Shown here piece after piece: positions 54,649-64,000 of a stretch of 64,000 nucleotides of DNA (positions are counted from its first letter, which is position 1; every line of letters starts with the position of its first letter). The stretch covers positions 10,856,152 through 10,920,151 of the forward strand of contig NC_067197.1 in NCBI RefSeq assembly GCF_000699445.3. The letters are read 5' to 3'. The position numbers were made by a program, and so were the translations under genes. The notes under the pieces were generated by a model that saw nothing but the letters and a program-made list of their open reading frames with translations, was not told the origin of the DNA and ran no database searches. The DNA is from Schistosoma haematobium. Lineage: Eukaryota > Platyhelminthes > Trematoda > Strigeidida > Schistosomatidae.

Positions 54649-56572
54649 CCCGACCGTTGCTGCTACCTTGACGTGGTGGTCCGACTTACCTATCGTAATG
54701 AACCAATCGATCTATAGTGGCTAGAACAATCGTTTCTCAAGGTCCTACCATGTAAGACAGGTCAGTTGAAGAGCGGTAAGAATAAAAGCAGCAAAACCAA
54801 GGTCCGAAGGCGAATTCGTACTGCTGACTGCACAAAGGTGTGACAGCAGTAAGGGGTTTCCTTCAGCCAATCAGCATAACAGCGATGTTGCTTTCATACA
54901 AAGAGGGGTGAAGTTGGAAAAGGTCGACCCTAAAAATACACACCTCGCCTCATCACACGGATATCCGTCTCCGGTAGTAAGATCTCAACAAATACGGAGC
55001 AAACATGAAAACTACTCACAAAATGGTCGTGTGTGACCGACTTCGTCAGTTGTAACAGGGGCATTGCGGTCACGCTCTCACGTCCCTAAGACCACCTCTA
55101 ATCCAATTTCCTATTCAGGTTCTCCCTGAAGAACCCTTCCACAGTGTGGGAAACCGGGAAGTGATAACTGCCCGTACAATTCTAACAGCACTCAAGACCA
55201 CTGTATTCATAACCAACCTCCTTCTTCAATTCCTACCATTCCTCCTACGTCGACTTTCAACTATTTTGACTTCCTCCTCAAGTGTCACCGTGGCCAACGA
55301 TTCTAGTGCTCAAAACAATGCCCCAAATCTACTGAAACCTCGCTCCAAACTACACATTGGAGCCTTCAACGTACACGCCCTATGTCAAATCGGCCAGTAG
55401 GCCTCCTTGGCTAAAACCCTACAATCTCGTACCATTGATGTATGCTGTGTCTCCGAAACACACACACAGGATCCTAGTGTGGTCATTCACTTGACCTCAC
55501 CTCTTCAAAACAGAGAGCCGATGAGATACACCCTAAGTGTATCTGGTGACTCGATGGCTAGTTCCCGTGGTCTGGTGGGTGTAGGCATAGCACTAAGTAT
55601 GAGGGCAGAACAAACACTATTAGAATGGATCCCTGTTAACAATCACCTATGTGCTGTTCGGCTAAATGGCTTTGTGAGAACTCGGAAGGATAAGGACACA
55701 CGTCGATGCCTTTTCGTCGTTTCTGCCTACGCTCCCACTCACTGCAACCCGGATGAAGTGAAAGATGACTTTAACAGAAAGCTCTCTGAACTTCTTCAGA
55801 AAGCTAAACGCTCAGATATAGTACCCGTAGCAAGTGACTTTAATGCTTGAGTGGTTAGCTTAAACCAAGCAGAAAGACATTTAGATGGGCATTATAGTGT
55901 TCCGGTTCAGTCAACAGATAATGGTGATCATCTGTTGTTTATGCTTAGCAAGCACTAATTTTAAGTATAAGGAGAGACATCGTGTAACATGGCGACCCCC
56001 CGCGCCAAACCAACGATGGACTCAAATAGACCATATTGCCATCAGTCATCGTTGGAGAGGGTCGGTAGAAGATTGTCGCTCATTCTGGAATACCCTCTTG
56101 AACTCCGACCATGTTCTAATAAGGGCACGTATCTGCTTGTGCCTTACTGGATGCAGTAAAACTACACTAAAAAGACCCGTCAGAAATGAGTTGAGTAATG
56201 AGAAAACCAAAAGTAGGTTCCGGGAACGACTGAGGTCACACTTAGGTAGTTCTGAAAACGAGGCTTCTTCTAAGTCTATTGCGCTGATGGATTCTCGTAA
56301 ACTCATCTCATTAGGCTCTGAACACGACGAAGAGCGGAAACAAATCAGATCTAGGTTAAGCAAAAGTCTAAGGAACGACCGTGAGCTGTGGTGGTCAACG
56401 AAAGCAAAAGAGATGGAAAACGCGTTGGCTGTAGGTAACAATAGACGGCTCTACAGACTGTATTTACTTCTATGAATACGGTGTTCATCTTGTTGTGTTT
56501 ATGAGGTATGGCAACTTGGACCTATGCACATTTATGCCTGGTCCTACGTTGTAGCTGACTGACTGACTGATG
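54649..56572 (+). mobile_element. Internally deleted RTE-like (SR3/Perere-3-type) element with 9-bp target duplication
   Basis: Seen: TTGACACTT at 54640-54648 and 56573-56581 flanks the element. It starts CCCGACCGTTGCTGC, has a 5' UTR of about 500 bp, an endonuclease relic and the start of the linker. It then jumps at about 56462 to the 3' UTR and ends in a CTGA tetramer repeat. The RT domain is missing. The 3' UTR matches the fragment at 756-1301. It was inserted at near full length at its 5' end, so the deletion came later or was copied from a deleted source. Confidence 0.82.
55146..56461 (+). pseudogene. RTE endonuclease and linker relic
   Basis: Endonuclease motifs in order: LHIGAFNVHALCQIGQ (Asn block), VCCVSETHTQDPS (Glu block), SRGLVGVGIAL, RCLFVVSAYAPTH, VASDFNA (Asp/Asn block), RWTQIDHIAISHRWRG (Asp/His block) and NSDHVLIRARIC (SDH block). 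Stops at 55398-55400 and 55848-55850 and a frame change near 55960 break it. The linker (RLSKSLRNDRELWWSTKAKE, then MENALAVGNNRRLYRLYLLL) ends in a stop where the deletion begins. No RT motif is present. Known role of the domain: nicking the target for reverse transcription. Confidence 0.83.
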
Positions 56573-56581
56573 TTGACACTT

Positions 56582-58021
56582 TAAATATGCATATAACTAT
56601 ATTAAACTAAAATTTATTTTCCCCGATACTTATCAGTAGATGAAAAAGTAATGTTTATACAATAACTTTCAAGGTAATTTTCGCTTTAGTTAAGCTGTTT
56701 AATATGTATCAATTAAAGTTATCTTATCACAACTAAAATGTTTAAAAAAAAACTAATCATAAGAAATGTGATGCCCATTTTAAAATTTTTTATGGTTCTA
56801 ATACAAATATTACTAAATGAATAGAATTACAACAATGAAAGTACACATTCTTAATGTTGTCGATATGCAGAACTGAATGTCTAGATTGTTTGATAAAAAC
56901 TTATAACTATGTACTCAAAAATCTTATTAGATAGTACTATAATTTAGATTAGATTACTTCATGTTCAAAATATTATTTATCCTTAGAATATTGTTACATG
57001 TTGTTATAGGTATGGATAAATATGTGTCTAATGAACCATTATCAATAAATTTCTCATCGCGTATATGAATCAATAATCAAATCAATAGTATCATTATTAC
57101 TGTTAGTATTAGTAGTGGTATTATTATTATTATTATTATTATCATTATTATGGCAATGAGTACTTAGTACAAAAGACAGAAAAAAATTGAAAATGATCGC
57201 AAGTACATAGGCAGATATGTTTGTCTAACAACCTTTGAAACTTAGAATAAAGTACATAACTGGAAAAATAAATCCAATTAACATCCATCACAAGTCACAT
57301 TTGTGGTTAACACTGTTGATAATATTTACACAAACTACTATTGGTATTATTCCATTCGTTATAATATTTTTTGTTTTGTTTAGTATTTAAGTTCAAAACC
57401 TTTAATAATAAAACGAGGAACGAAACATTGGCTCATAGTGCAAATCGATGAATTAATCAAGCGGTATAAAACAATATAGTAATTATGATGATTATAGAAA
57501 AACAAGTGATTAAATAATCATGATAGTTTATATTATGGATTGATCCCAGGTAGACAAATAGGAAGGTTTAGACAGCCATTTCATTCTAGTGAGAGCCTGC
57601 TCATCTGGGCTCACTTACAACCAAGTTAAGAATCATATTTAATGAATAAGCGCTTCAAAATTAATAGTAATTTTCTGGTTACGAAAACTGTTTGTGCTAT
57701 CCATAAATGAAAATAAAATTGAATATTAACCTCTCACGTGTTCTTATAGGTAATAGTTCTGTCAACTACAGTGAACTGATGTTGCCTGAGGAATTATCAA
57801 TTGATATGACACAGTTGACTAGTATTGTACAAAGTTAGTGGGCTGAATAAAACACGAACTATATCTTCTCGTTAGTTATTAGCTAAATTTGGTGGAAACA
57901 GAATTCATTAAAGCTGGATTGTGGCTGGCGTCGGAATGCAGAGCATGAGTTTCATACTATTTGAAACTTGTCAGCAGGATGCAACTTACTTCCTACCTCT
58001 TGAACAAGTCAGTGTCCAGTT
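56582..58021. other. Intron-like AT-rich DNA
   Basis: Contains a TTA microsatellite at 57119-57143. A decayed hammerhead-like motif on the minus strand is at about 57560-57605 (core bases changed). Nothing else was recognised. Confidence 0.4.
57119..57143. repeat. (TTA)n microsatellite
   Basis: About eight TTA units, then an imperfect extension. Confidence 0.85.
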
Positions 58022-58130
58022 AGACTCTGTAGCTCAGTGGATAACTGGTTAGGGTTCAAAGTAAGAGGTGCTGGGTTTGAGTAACAGTTCGAACATCAAC
58101 ACTGGGATCCAGGTATATCCAGTAAGCATC
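58022..58130 (+). mobile_element. tRNA-derived SINE relic
   Basis: GTAGCTCAGTGGATAACTGG is a clear tRNA-type A-box region and GGTGCTGGGTTTGAG a B-box region 40 bp on. The downstream text (ACATCAACACTGGGATCCAGG) follows as a SINE body. It is a different head from the Sm-alpha-like units. Confidence 0.6.
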
Positions 58131-58573
58131 CAAACTTGTCATGAACCAAATGTTTCCAAACCTCAGTAAAGTGAACGCTACTCTCCTGTCAGAGAAGCCC
58201 ATACTCATTAACCACACAACAGTCAGTCAACCTATCGATCACTCGGATATTAACACGATATCACAATAAGAACAATGTTATTAAAGCATATTTATCAAAC
58301 GAGACCAATGTACTAGTTTATAGAAAACGAAGAGATGAATTTGAAGTACGAAACTGTAAAATGATAAGAAATAGTAAGGAGGACATATATGAGAAAATCA
58401 TGTTCGGTTATAAAATTATTCATAGATCACATGAATGGTGTGATGTTAGTTTTGAATAGATTACAAACGCATTACCACCAATGATGATAATGGTTATGTT
58501 TAGGATACGACTGAATATAAACAGACATCAAGGAATTTCATGTGCAGTATCAAATTTAAAACAAATAAGGATG

Positions 58574-58574
<1 letters not shown>

Positions 58575-58629
<55 letters not shown>
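58575..58629. repeat. (TA)n microsatellite, 55 bp
   Basis: Uninterrupted TA run. The plus frame across it is an artefact. Confidence 0.95.
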
Positions 58630-58632
<3 letters not shown>

Positions 58633-60508
58633 TTAAGAGAATACTCTACCGGCCCGATATCTGGTATCAGATCGTATGATGATTGTTATCGAAATATACG
58701 TGCCTCCAGTGGAATAAAACAACTAAATATGAGGCTGAATTTCGAACACGTATATTTCGTACACTCATTGATCTGAACAGACAATCAAGGAGAAGTGCAG
58801 AGAAGAGAAACGAAGTGACGCGCAGTGGAGAAGGCGAGTGAGCTAACTCGATTTAACAAGGCGTGATTCACTGAATGACAAGGCCAGAGTTTGACGTGAA
58901 AAGAATAAATAAATAAACCTATCTAGAATAATCCATGTCGGTTTAACAGAGTAACAAACTTCACAACACCATGAACGGAATACGATCCAGTAAATGAGAG
59001 ATTGCCTTATTGACACGTCTCGATTTATGGTTGGATTGAATGAATTAGAACGTCTTTTTCCGAGCGAGCATGTAAGAAACATTTTAACTGAAACCCAGTG
59101 GTCAGCTCAAAATGTAGGGTGGGAACCACGTAAGTTGAGGGATTGATCCATTACAATTCCACTAGCGTTATTTACGGCAGTCAGTATTTATAGACTACTA
59201 GGAAAATATCTTTAGTATGATATGCTTCTCTTGATGTCAATTTACAATAAAACACTTTCTGCAAGGACTTGTCAACTTCTAAGAAAATGATGCTCAGACC
59301 TAAAATATACAAGGATTCTCCAAAACATCAAACAGAACGCACCAAAATGTGATAATTATTAAATGAATTAGATTTTAATTTTGGATAATTTAGAGTCCTA
59401 GTGTAGTAGAACTAACTGGATTAAGCAGAAATTCAGTCATTATGGAAATTTTTGGCGGTGGTATTAAAGTTGAATTGTGGAGATAGAACCTCAGGATTAG
59501 TAGACAGACTTCGTAAGTATGTTGAAACAAGCGATAAATCTCTTCCGCCTTTTAAGTAGATTCAACCATACGACATCAGAATACAATGCAAATATTATTT
59601 GTGGGTAAAATAAGTCATAAACATCGACATGATCACTAACATCAGCTCGCAGAAAACATTCCAAATATGTTTAGGAGTTATGCAGCAGTTTAGTTACAAA
59701 ATACACCATCGAAAATATCGAACCAAAGTATATGCTAGATTCTATATTCTATTGTCAATTATTTTATCTAAAATGTTGTAGTTGGTTCCATACTGTATTA
59801 GTCTGAAATTACGCCTTTGAAAACAGAGTGAATACACCCACGCAAACGTCTACTTTTTTGGACGGGTGTGTAGTAGGACACTCAAGTCACGATCAACAAT
59901 ATTATAATTCTACTAATTATTTTGCGCCCTTTTATATGACTATCTTTTAACATTAAATTTACGGACTACATAAACACATGACTTATAATATAACTGATTG
60001 ATTATTATGTCAATCCGCACACACGTCATACAATATGATCGTTACATAACATGATGCATATTTCTTGCAATCTCTGTAATTTATATGTGTGGCCTAACGG
60101 GTTAACGTCTGAAATATATCTATCCCCAAAACATTTCTTGTCAAACTTTTGATACTGAGCTGTCAAGAGTATTTGATTATACAACGGATTTAATCTAGGA
60201 AGTGTACGGAATTGTCAGGAACTAGAACTAACTGGATTTATACTGCATCACAATACGTAACACAATACACGGCAAATAACTAATGTAAAATAAAATTTAG
60301 ATTGCAACAGGACAGAAACCAACAGTTTCAAAAGATTACTGATGAAAATTTTCTAGAAGAAAGCTCTTGAAGAAATGATGTGAAATCTTAATTAGAGTTA
60401 GGGTGCATTTCACCCTGAAAAAACAACACCTCAATATAAATTTCCAATTAATATTTTATGTCACCGTATAATTGGTTAGATCTTTTTTTTGCATTTTTTG
60501 CCATACAG
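58630..60508 (+). other. Intron C-D, last part
   Basis: No element or exon was recognised. It ends in a strong pyrimidine tract and CATACAG. Confidence 0.4.
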
Positions 60509-60713
60509 GATGAAATACGATAATATAGCTTGTAATAAATCACCTGAAATTCATCGTAAATTGGGTACAGGTAATCTTTTGGAACAGAGACGAAATAATG
60601 CTAAATATGGTGGATTAGAACAATTCAATAGACGTGATCTCTTAACAGCAATGATTACACACAGACCATGTAAAAATAATTTAGATGTTGATACATTTGA
60701 AGTAGGTGGATAA
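60509..60713 (+). CDS. RAB3IP: Rabin8-like gene, exon D (last recognised)
   Basis: Seen: after TTTTTTGCCATACAG one base completes the phase-2 codon left by exon C, and the frame then stays open for 67 codons (MKYDNIACNKSPEIHRKLGT ... DLLTAMITHRPCKNN) to TAA at 60711-60713. The phase match to exon C supports it as part of the same transcript. The peptide has no domain I recognise, as expected of the variable linker after the Sec2 domain. Two readings are possible: a terminal exon (AATAAA follows at 60782-60787), or an internal exon spliced at GTAGGT (60702) to exons beyond the window. The second would fit better with Rabin8 proteins, which have a further conserved C-terminal region. Confidence 0.65.
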
Positions 60714-60781
60714 TTTCTTCTCTTATTAATACCTACTTTTTCTTACGATTATTTATTCTCAAGTTCAGTTATAAGTTTTAC

Positions 60782-60787
60782 AATAAA
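60782..60787 (+). terminator. Candidate polyadenylation signal
   Basis: AATAAA 69 bp after the exon D stop. Relevant only if exon D is terminal. Confidence 0.3.
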
Positions 60788-60999
60788 TTTTAATAATTTA
60801 TTGGTTCTCTTGAATGTTTATAATTCACTTTGTTTAAACTGTTTAATAATCCCAAAGTAAAGTCAAAACTGTATCTGCTTCATTTTGTATTTTTGTGATT
60901 GTCTAGATTATAATCAGTATAGAAAATAAATATAACTGTCTCACACCAGACACGGATTGGACCCCCCTGGTGAAGACTTCTCATTAGAACTCCAGGAAT

Positions 61000-61350
61000 T
61001 CCATCTTAAAGCTAATCACTAGTGGGCATATGAGTATTATTAGTAAGGCGAGTTCTAGTGAGAAGCCGTGATCGGTGGAGTCCGATCCGTGTTTAGTGGA
61101 AACAGTTATCCACATCAGAGAGTGGATGAAGGATTACGCAAGATCTTAGATAGACTGAAGTTAGATATTAACACCGTTGGATGCTGGCTCGGGGGTCTAG
61201 AGGTTAAGCGTTCGTGCGCGAGACCGAAGGTTCTGGGTTTGAACCACGCATGTGGGATCGTGGGTGCGAACTGCTGAGTACCGTACTAGGACAGAATGGC
61301 CGTCCACCGCTTCCAGGTTTTCAATGTTGGTCTAGCTTATATCAACTCAT
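61000..61350 (+). mobile_element. Sm-alpha-like SINE with decayed hammerhead
   Basis: Carries the unit's middle part (GAGAAGCCGTGATCGGTGGA), the tRNA-like head (CTGGCTCGGGGGTCTAG and GGGTTTGAACC) and the 3' arm (CGCTTCCAGGTTTTCAATG). The hammerhead core has decayed: CTGAGTACC instead of CTGAGGAGTCC, and GGACAGAAT instead of GGACGAAAC. The left inverted arm is missing. Confidence 0.7.
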
Positions 61351-62749
61351 GAATTCAACTGTTAAAAATATTTTGTTCTGAATACCGTTGATATTTACCA
61401 ATAGTTCTTAAGTGTTATCATTTTGGAATGAACTAATAATTTGCAAAATGCGGAAGTGAAATCATTACTGTTTGATAATTCGAATAATAAAACATTTTTT
61501 AGACATTCTGCAATACAAACTTACATCACTTACAGAACTGATCCAAAAAAGTACTGGATAATTTTTTCGTCTCATCGTCTAATCCCATGATGAATCACTA
61601 CTACGAGTTCTTAAAACAGGATCAAGACATTTGTTATTATTACATGGTTTTTTACTGATATAAGATGATAAACAATTACATAAGTGCATTTATCTCTTTC
61701 AATAATTACTGGCAGATCGTACTGTTCAAATAGCGATAGTAAAATTAACTTAGTTTTTATATACAAATTTTTACTTAAATGATGATGATGGCCAATTAAC
61801 CAATATGTACTCAATATACGAGTAATGATATACTCTGGATTACATTATATAATAGAGAATTACTTTTGAAGAAATCAAAATATCACCTTTTCACAAGTAT
61901 AAATCTCTCACAACATCTCCTCTGTACTAAGATTCCTATACTTGATCAAGAACCAATATGATACTGTCATAAAACATAATATTAAGTTTTGATATTTATA
62001 TCATGTTTACGTCGTAAAACTAGACTACATTTTCACCATACACTAAAAATGATGTATTCATTATATGTTTTCAAACTGTAACAAAGTCATCAGAATCATC
62101 ACATTGAATTTTCTATATTAATTATGTATAACAAGTGATTTATCACAGTTCTGGATAGTAATCTGTTCTTTTATAGGAAATTATCAACTGTAACACACAT
62201 GATTTTGTTACTCAGTAATAAACTAGTTTTTAAAATACCAATAAATAACTCCACAAATTAATAGTGGTTATGGATTTTAGCTAGCATGAGTTTAAATAGA
62301 ACAGAGCAACAAATCAAAATATTTGGCACAATAAAAACAAAACAGATAGTATTAGTATCATGCCATTTACGTCAAAGGTGAGATAATCTATTTGAATGAG
62401 TGAAAGAAATCTGATGTTTGTTATGAGAAACAGTAAAACTTATTTGTATGTGTGACTAATGGTGTGAAATTTAAACAGATTAAATGTGCTTATTTAGACA
62501 AATGGTGCAATTTGTATGAACAGTAAGGCCTTCAATTCTCTCCAACATATCATGGTTTAGAAATATATGGAAAAAGTCAGATACTTGCTTATCAATATAG
62601 TTTCAAGAATCTTGAATTATTTTGACATTTTTAATATTGATGTAGATAAGTACTGTTGATAACATCCTGTCTAAAATTAAAATATTCCCTAATGAAAATT
62701 CAACATATATAACAGTATGTTATGAAATCATATCCTTCTAACATCAACT
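61351..62749. other. AT-rich DNA without recognised gene
   Basis: No feature was seen. Confidence 0.4.
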
Positions 62750-62823
62750 ATTCTTTTGTCACTTATTATTATTGATCGAGATTATGAAGCGATTGATGTT
62801 AGACCACCATTTAAAACCTGGAC

Positions 62824-62869
62824 GCACTGGACAATCGTTTCGTACTATTGTGGGACTCCTCAGCATCTA
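62824..62869 (-). ncRNA. Hammerhead ribozyme motif 4 (left arm)
   Basis: Minus strand: CTGAGGA, GAAAC and the GTC triplet are intact, and stem III reads AC-GATT-GT. Stem II has one mismatch (GTCC with GTAC) and stem I is only partly paired. Confidence 0.55.
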
Positions 62870-63193
62870 ACATGAATCGGTTCATGATCGTAATCAAGAA
62901 CTTAACAATCTCCACAATCCTATACTGATAATAACCATGTGCTCATTAGTGACTAGCTTCGTGAGGGAATTCTCGGAGTCCTAGTGGGAAGCCGTGACCA
63001 GTGGAGCTAATCCGTGTTGGGTAGAGACAGGTAATTACCTCATTTCAATGGAAGATGGTCGAGCAGTTTCGTGGATTAGTTGAGGTTAGACATTAACACC
63101 GTTGGATGTTGGCTCAGTGGCGTAGTATGTTGAGCGTTCACGCGCGAGAATGACGGCCCTAGGTTCGAATCCCGCGAGCGGGATCGTGGACGC

Positions 63194-63239
63194 TTACTAC
63201 TGAGGAGTCCCACAGTAGGACGAAACGACCGTCCAATGC
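63194..63239 (+). ncRNA. Hammerhead ribozyme motif 5 (right arm)
   Basis: CTGAGGA, perfect stem II GTCC/GGAC, GAAAC and the GTC triplet are present. Stem I is disrupted (TTACTA against CAATGC). The core is intact, but folding is doubtful. Confidence 0.6.
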
Positions 63240-63320
63240 TTCCAGGTTTTAAATGGTGGTCTAAAATCGATTGGTTCATGATCTCAATCCATAAATTAAT
63301 ACTCTCCACAACTCTATGCA

Positions 63321-64000
63321 TATTATTATAGCGATAAGAAACTTCCATATGAATAATATGAAACCTACAAGATGATTTATACACGTATCTGCGTACGTAT
63401 CATCATCTAACTACTTGAAAATACATTTGCCAGTTATTCGGTTGAAGGTTCAAAACTACATCATTTATTTTATTCGTGTTAGCTACAAAGTCTATGATAA
63501 TCAATAATTTTACGTATTTATCGTCTACCATCTGCTATTTTAACCTACGCTTAATAATTAAGGGTTTCACATGGATTCGGTCAAAGTCATTGGTATACGA
63601 TTAAGCAGTATGGTACTAGATTGTTTTAAATTATAAGGTTGATAAGTTAAAATTACAGTTTAAACAAATGGACTTATTTAACTGGTAATCCACTTTTCTG
63701 TTAGTATATAGTAGTCAATTTCTGTAAAGATAACTGCGATAACTTCTTTTCAGTCTATACATCCGTATTAACTTTGGCTGTTTGATTAATTTCTAACTCT
63801 CTTAATGTGCTAGTTTAATTACATACATTAAGGTCATGTTTTGTCGCTATATTTCATTTTACTTTAAAATGGGCTTCTTGAATATCAAGGTTTTCCTGGA
63901 CATCTGTTTTTTGTCTGTTTCATCTTATTGTAGGTACCTGTCAAATTGTTTTGTGAGTTAATTGGCTGTGTAGATCGAATTTCTAATTAAAAGCATCCCA
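63321..64000. other. AT-rich DNA to window end
   Basis: A pyrimidine-rich acceptor (CTTATTGTAG, ending at 63933) is followed by 18 open codons (VPVKLFCELIGCVDRISN) and a stop. It is a possible but unsupported exon. Confidence 0.3.

Larger units (their letters stand above)
62750..63320 (+). mobile_element. Second composite SINE unit with two opposed hammerheads
   Basis: Same plan as 32492-33011: a minus-strand hammerhead in the left arm, a middle part (GTCCTAGTGGGAAGCCGTGA), a tRNA-like head (TGGCTCAGTGG at 63110-63120, GGTTCGAATCC at 63162-63172), and a plus-strand hammerhead and tail in the right arm, ending near CTCTCCACAAC. The right arm is longer than in the first unit. The ends lie next to TTATTATT-type repeats, so no target duplication can be claimed. 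Confidence 0.72.

Noticed and set aside
57560..57605. Minus-strand hammerhead-like motif
   Set aside because: Both core blocks have changed (CAGATGAG and GAAAT), so it is at most a dead relic of a SINE ribozyme.
1..64000. Intact tRNA genes, rRNA genes or CRISPR arrays
   Set aside because: tRNA-like stretches are all SINE heads without complete cloverleaves, no rRNA was seen, and the regular repeats are LTRs and microsatellites in a eukaryotic genome.

Overview
The window looks like nuclear DNA of a blood fluke (Schistosoma or a close trematode). It is AT-rich and intron-rich. It carries CR1-like (SR1-type) and RTE-like (SR2/SR3/Perere-3-type) non-LTR retrotransposons, tRNA-derived SINEs with hammerhead ribozymes of the Sm-alpha kind, and Ty3/gypsy LTR elements. 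The species was not determined. All family names come from reading motifs; no database search was possible.

Host genes. Two plus-strand genes can be recognised from spliced exons. The last three exons of PIGK/GPI8, the catalytic subunit of the GPI-anchor transamidase, lie at 66-176, 2094-2260 and 2568-2730 and end in a stop codon. A second gene has exons at 32230-32370, 35290-35358, 52449-52546 and 60509-60713. Joined in phase, the first three encode a Sec2/Rabin8-type coiled coil (RAB3IP/RAB3IL1 family, a Rab guanine-nucleotide exchange factor). Its 5' end was not found.

Mobile DNA. From about 4.95 to 15.3 kb lies one old CR1-like element, broken by at least three insertions. These are a non-autonomous LTR element (5762-8821, minus strand, 383-bp LTRs differing at 2 positions, 4-bp target duplication), an unidentified segment of about 0.7 kb (about 9174-9885), and a nearly complete RTE element (10937-14148, minus strand, 12-bp target duplication, two single-base frameshifts). 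Further RTE pieces lie at 756-1301 (13-bp target duplication), 25015-26775, 30885-31165 and 54649-56572 (internally deleted, 9-bp target duplication). SINE-like units lie at 23334-23478, 26776-27000, 32492-33011, 58022-58130, 61000-61350 and 62750-63320. Two of them carry one hammerhead at each end, pointing in opposite directions.

The most striking structure is at 36948-52028. Three almost identical Ty3/gypsy elements (each with an intact 1392-codon gag-pol frame) stand head to tail and share LTRs (LTR-body-LTR-body-LTR-body-LTR, period exactly 4854 bp). A single 5-bp target duplication (GTTTC) flanks the whole array. It fills most of the 17-kb intron between exons 2 and 3 of the recognised part of the Rabin8-like gene, in the same orientation as the gene. 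The rest of the window is AT-rich intron or intergenic DNA with microsatellites and short inverted repeats.
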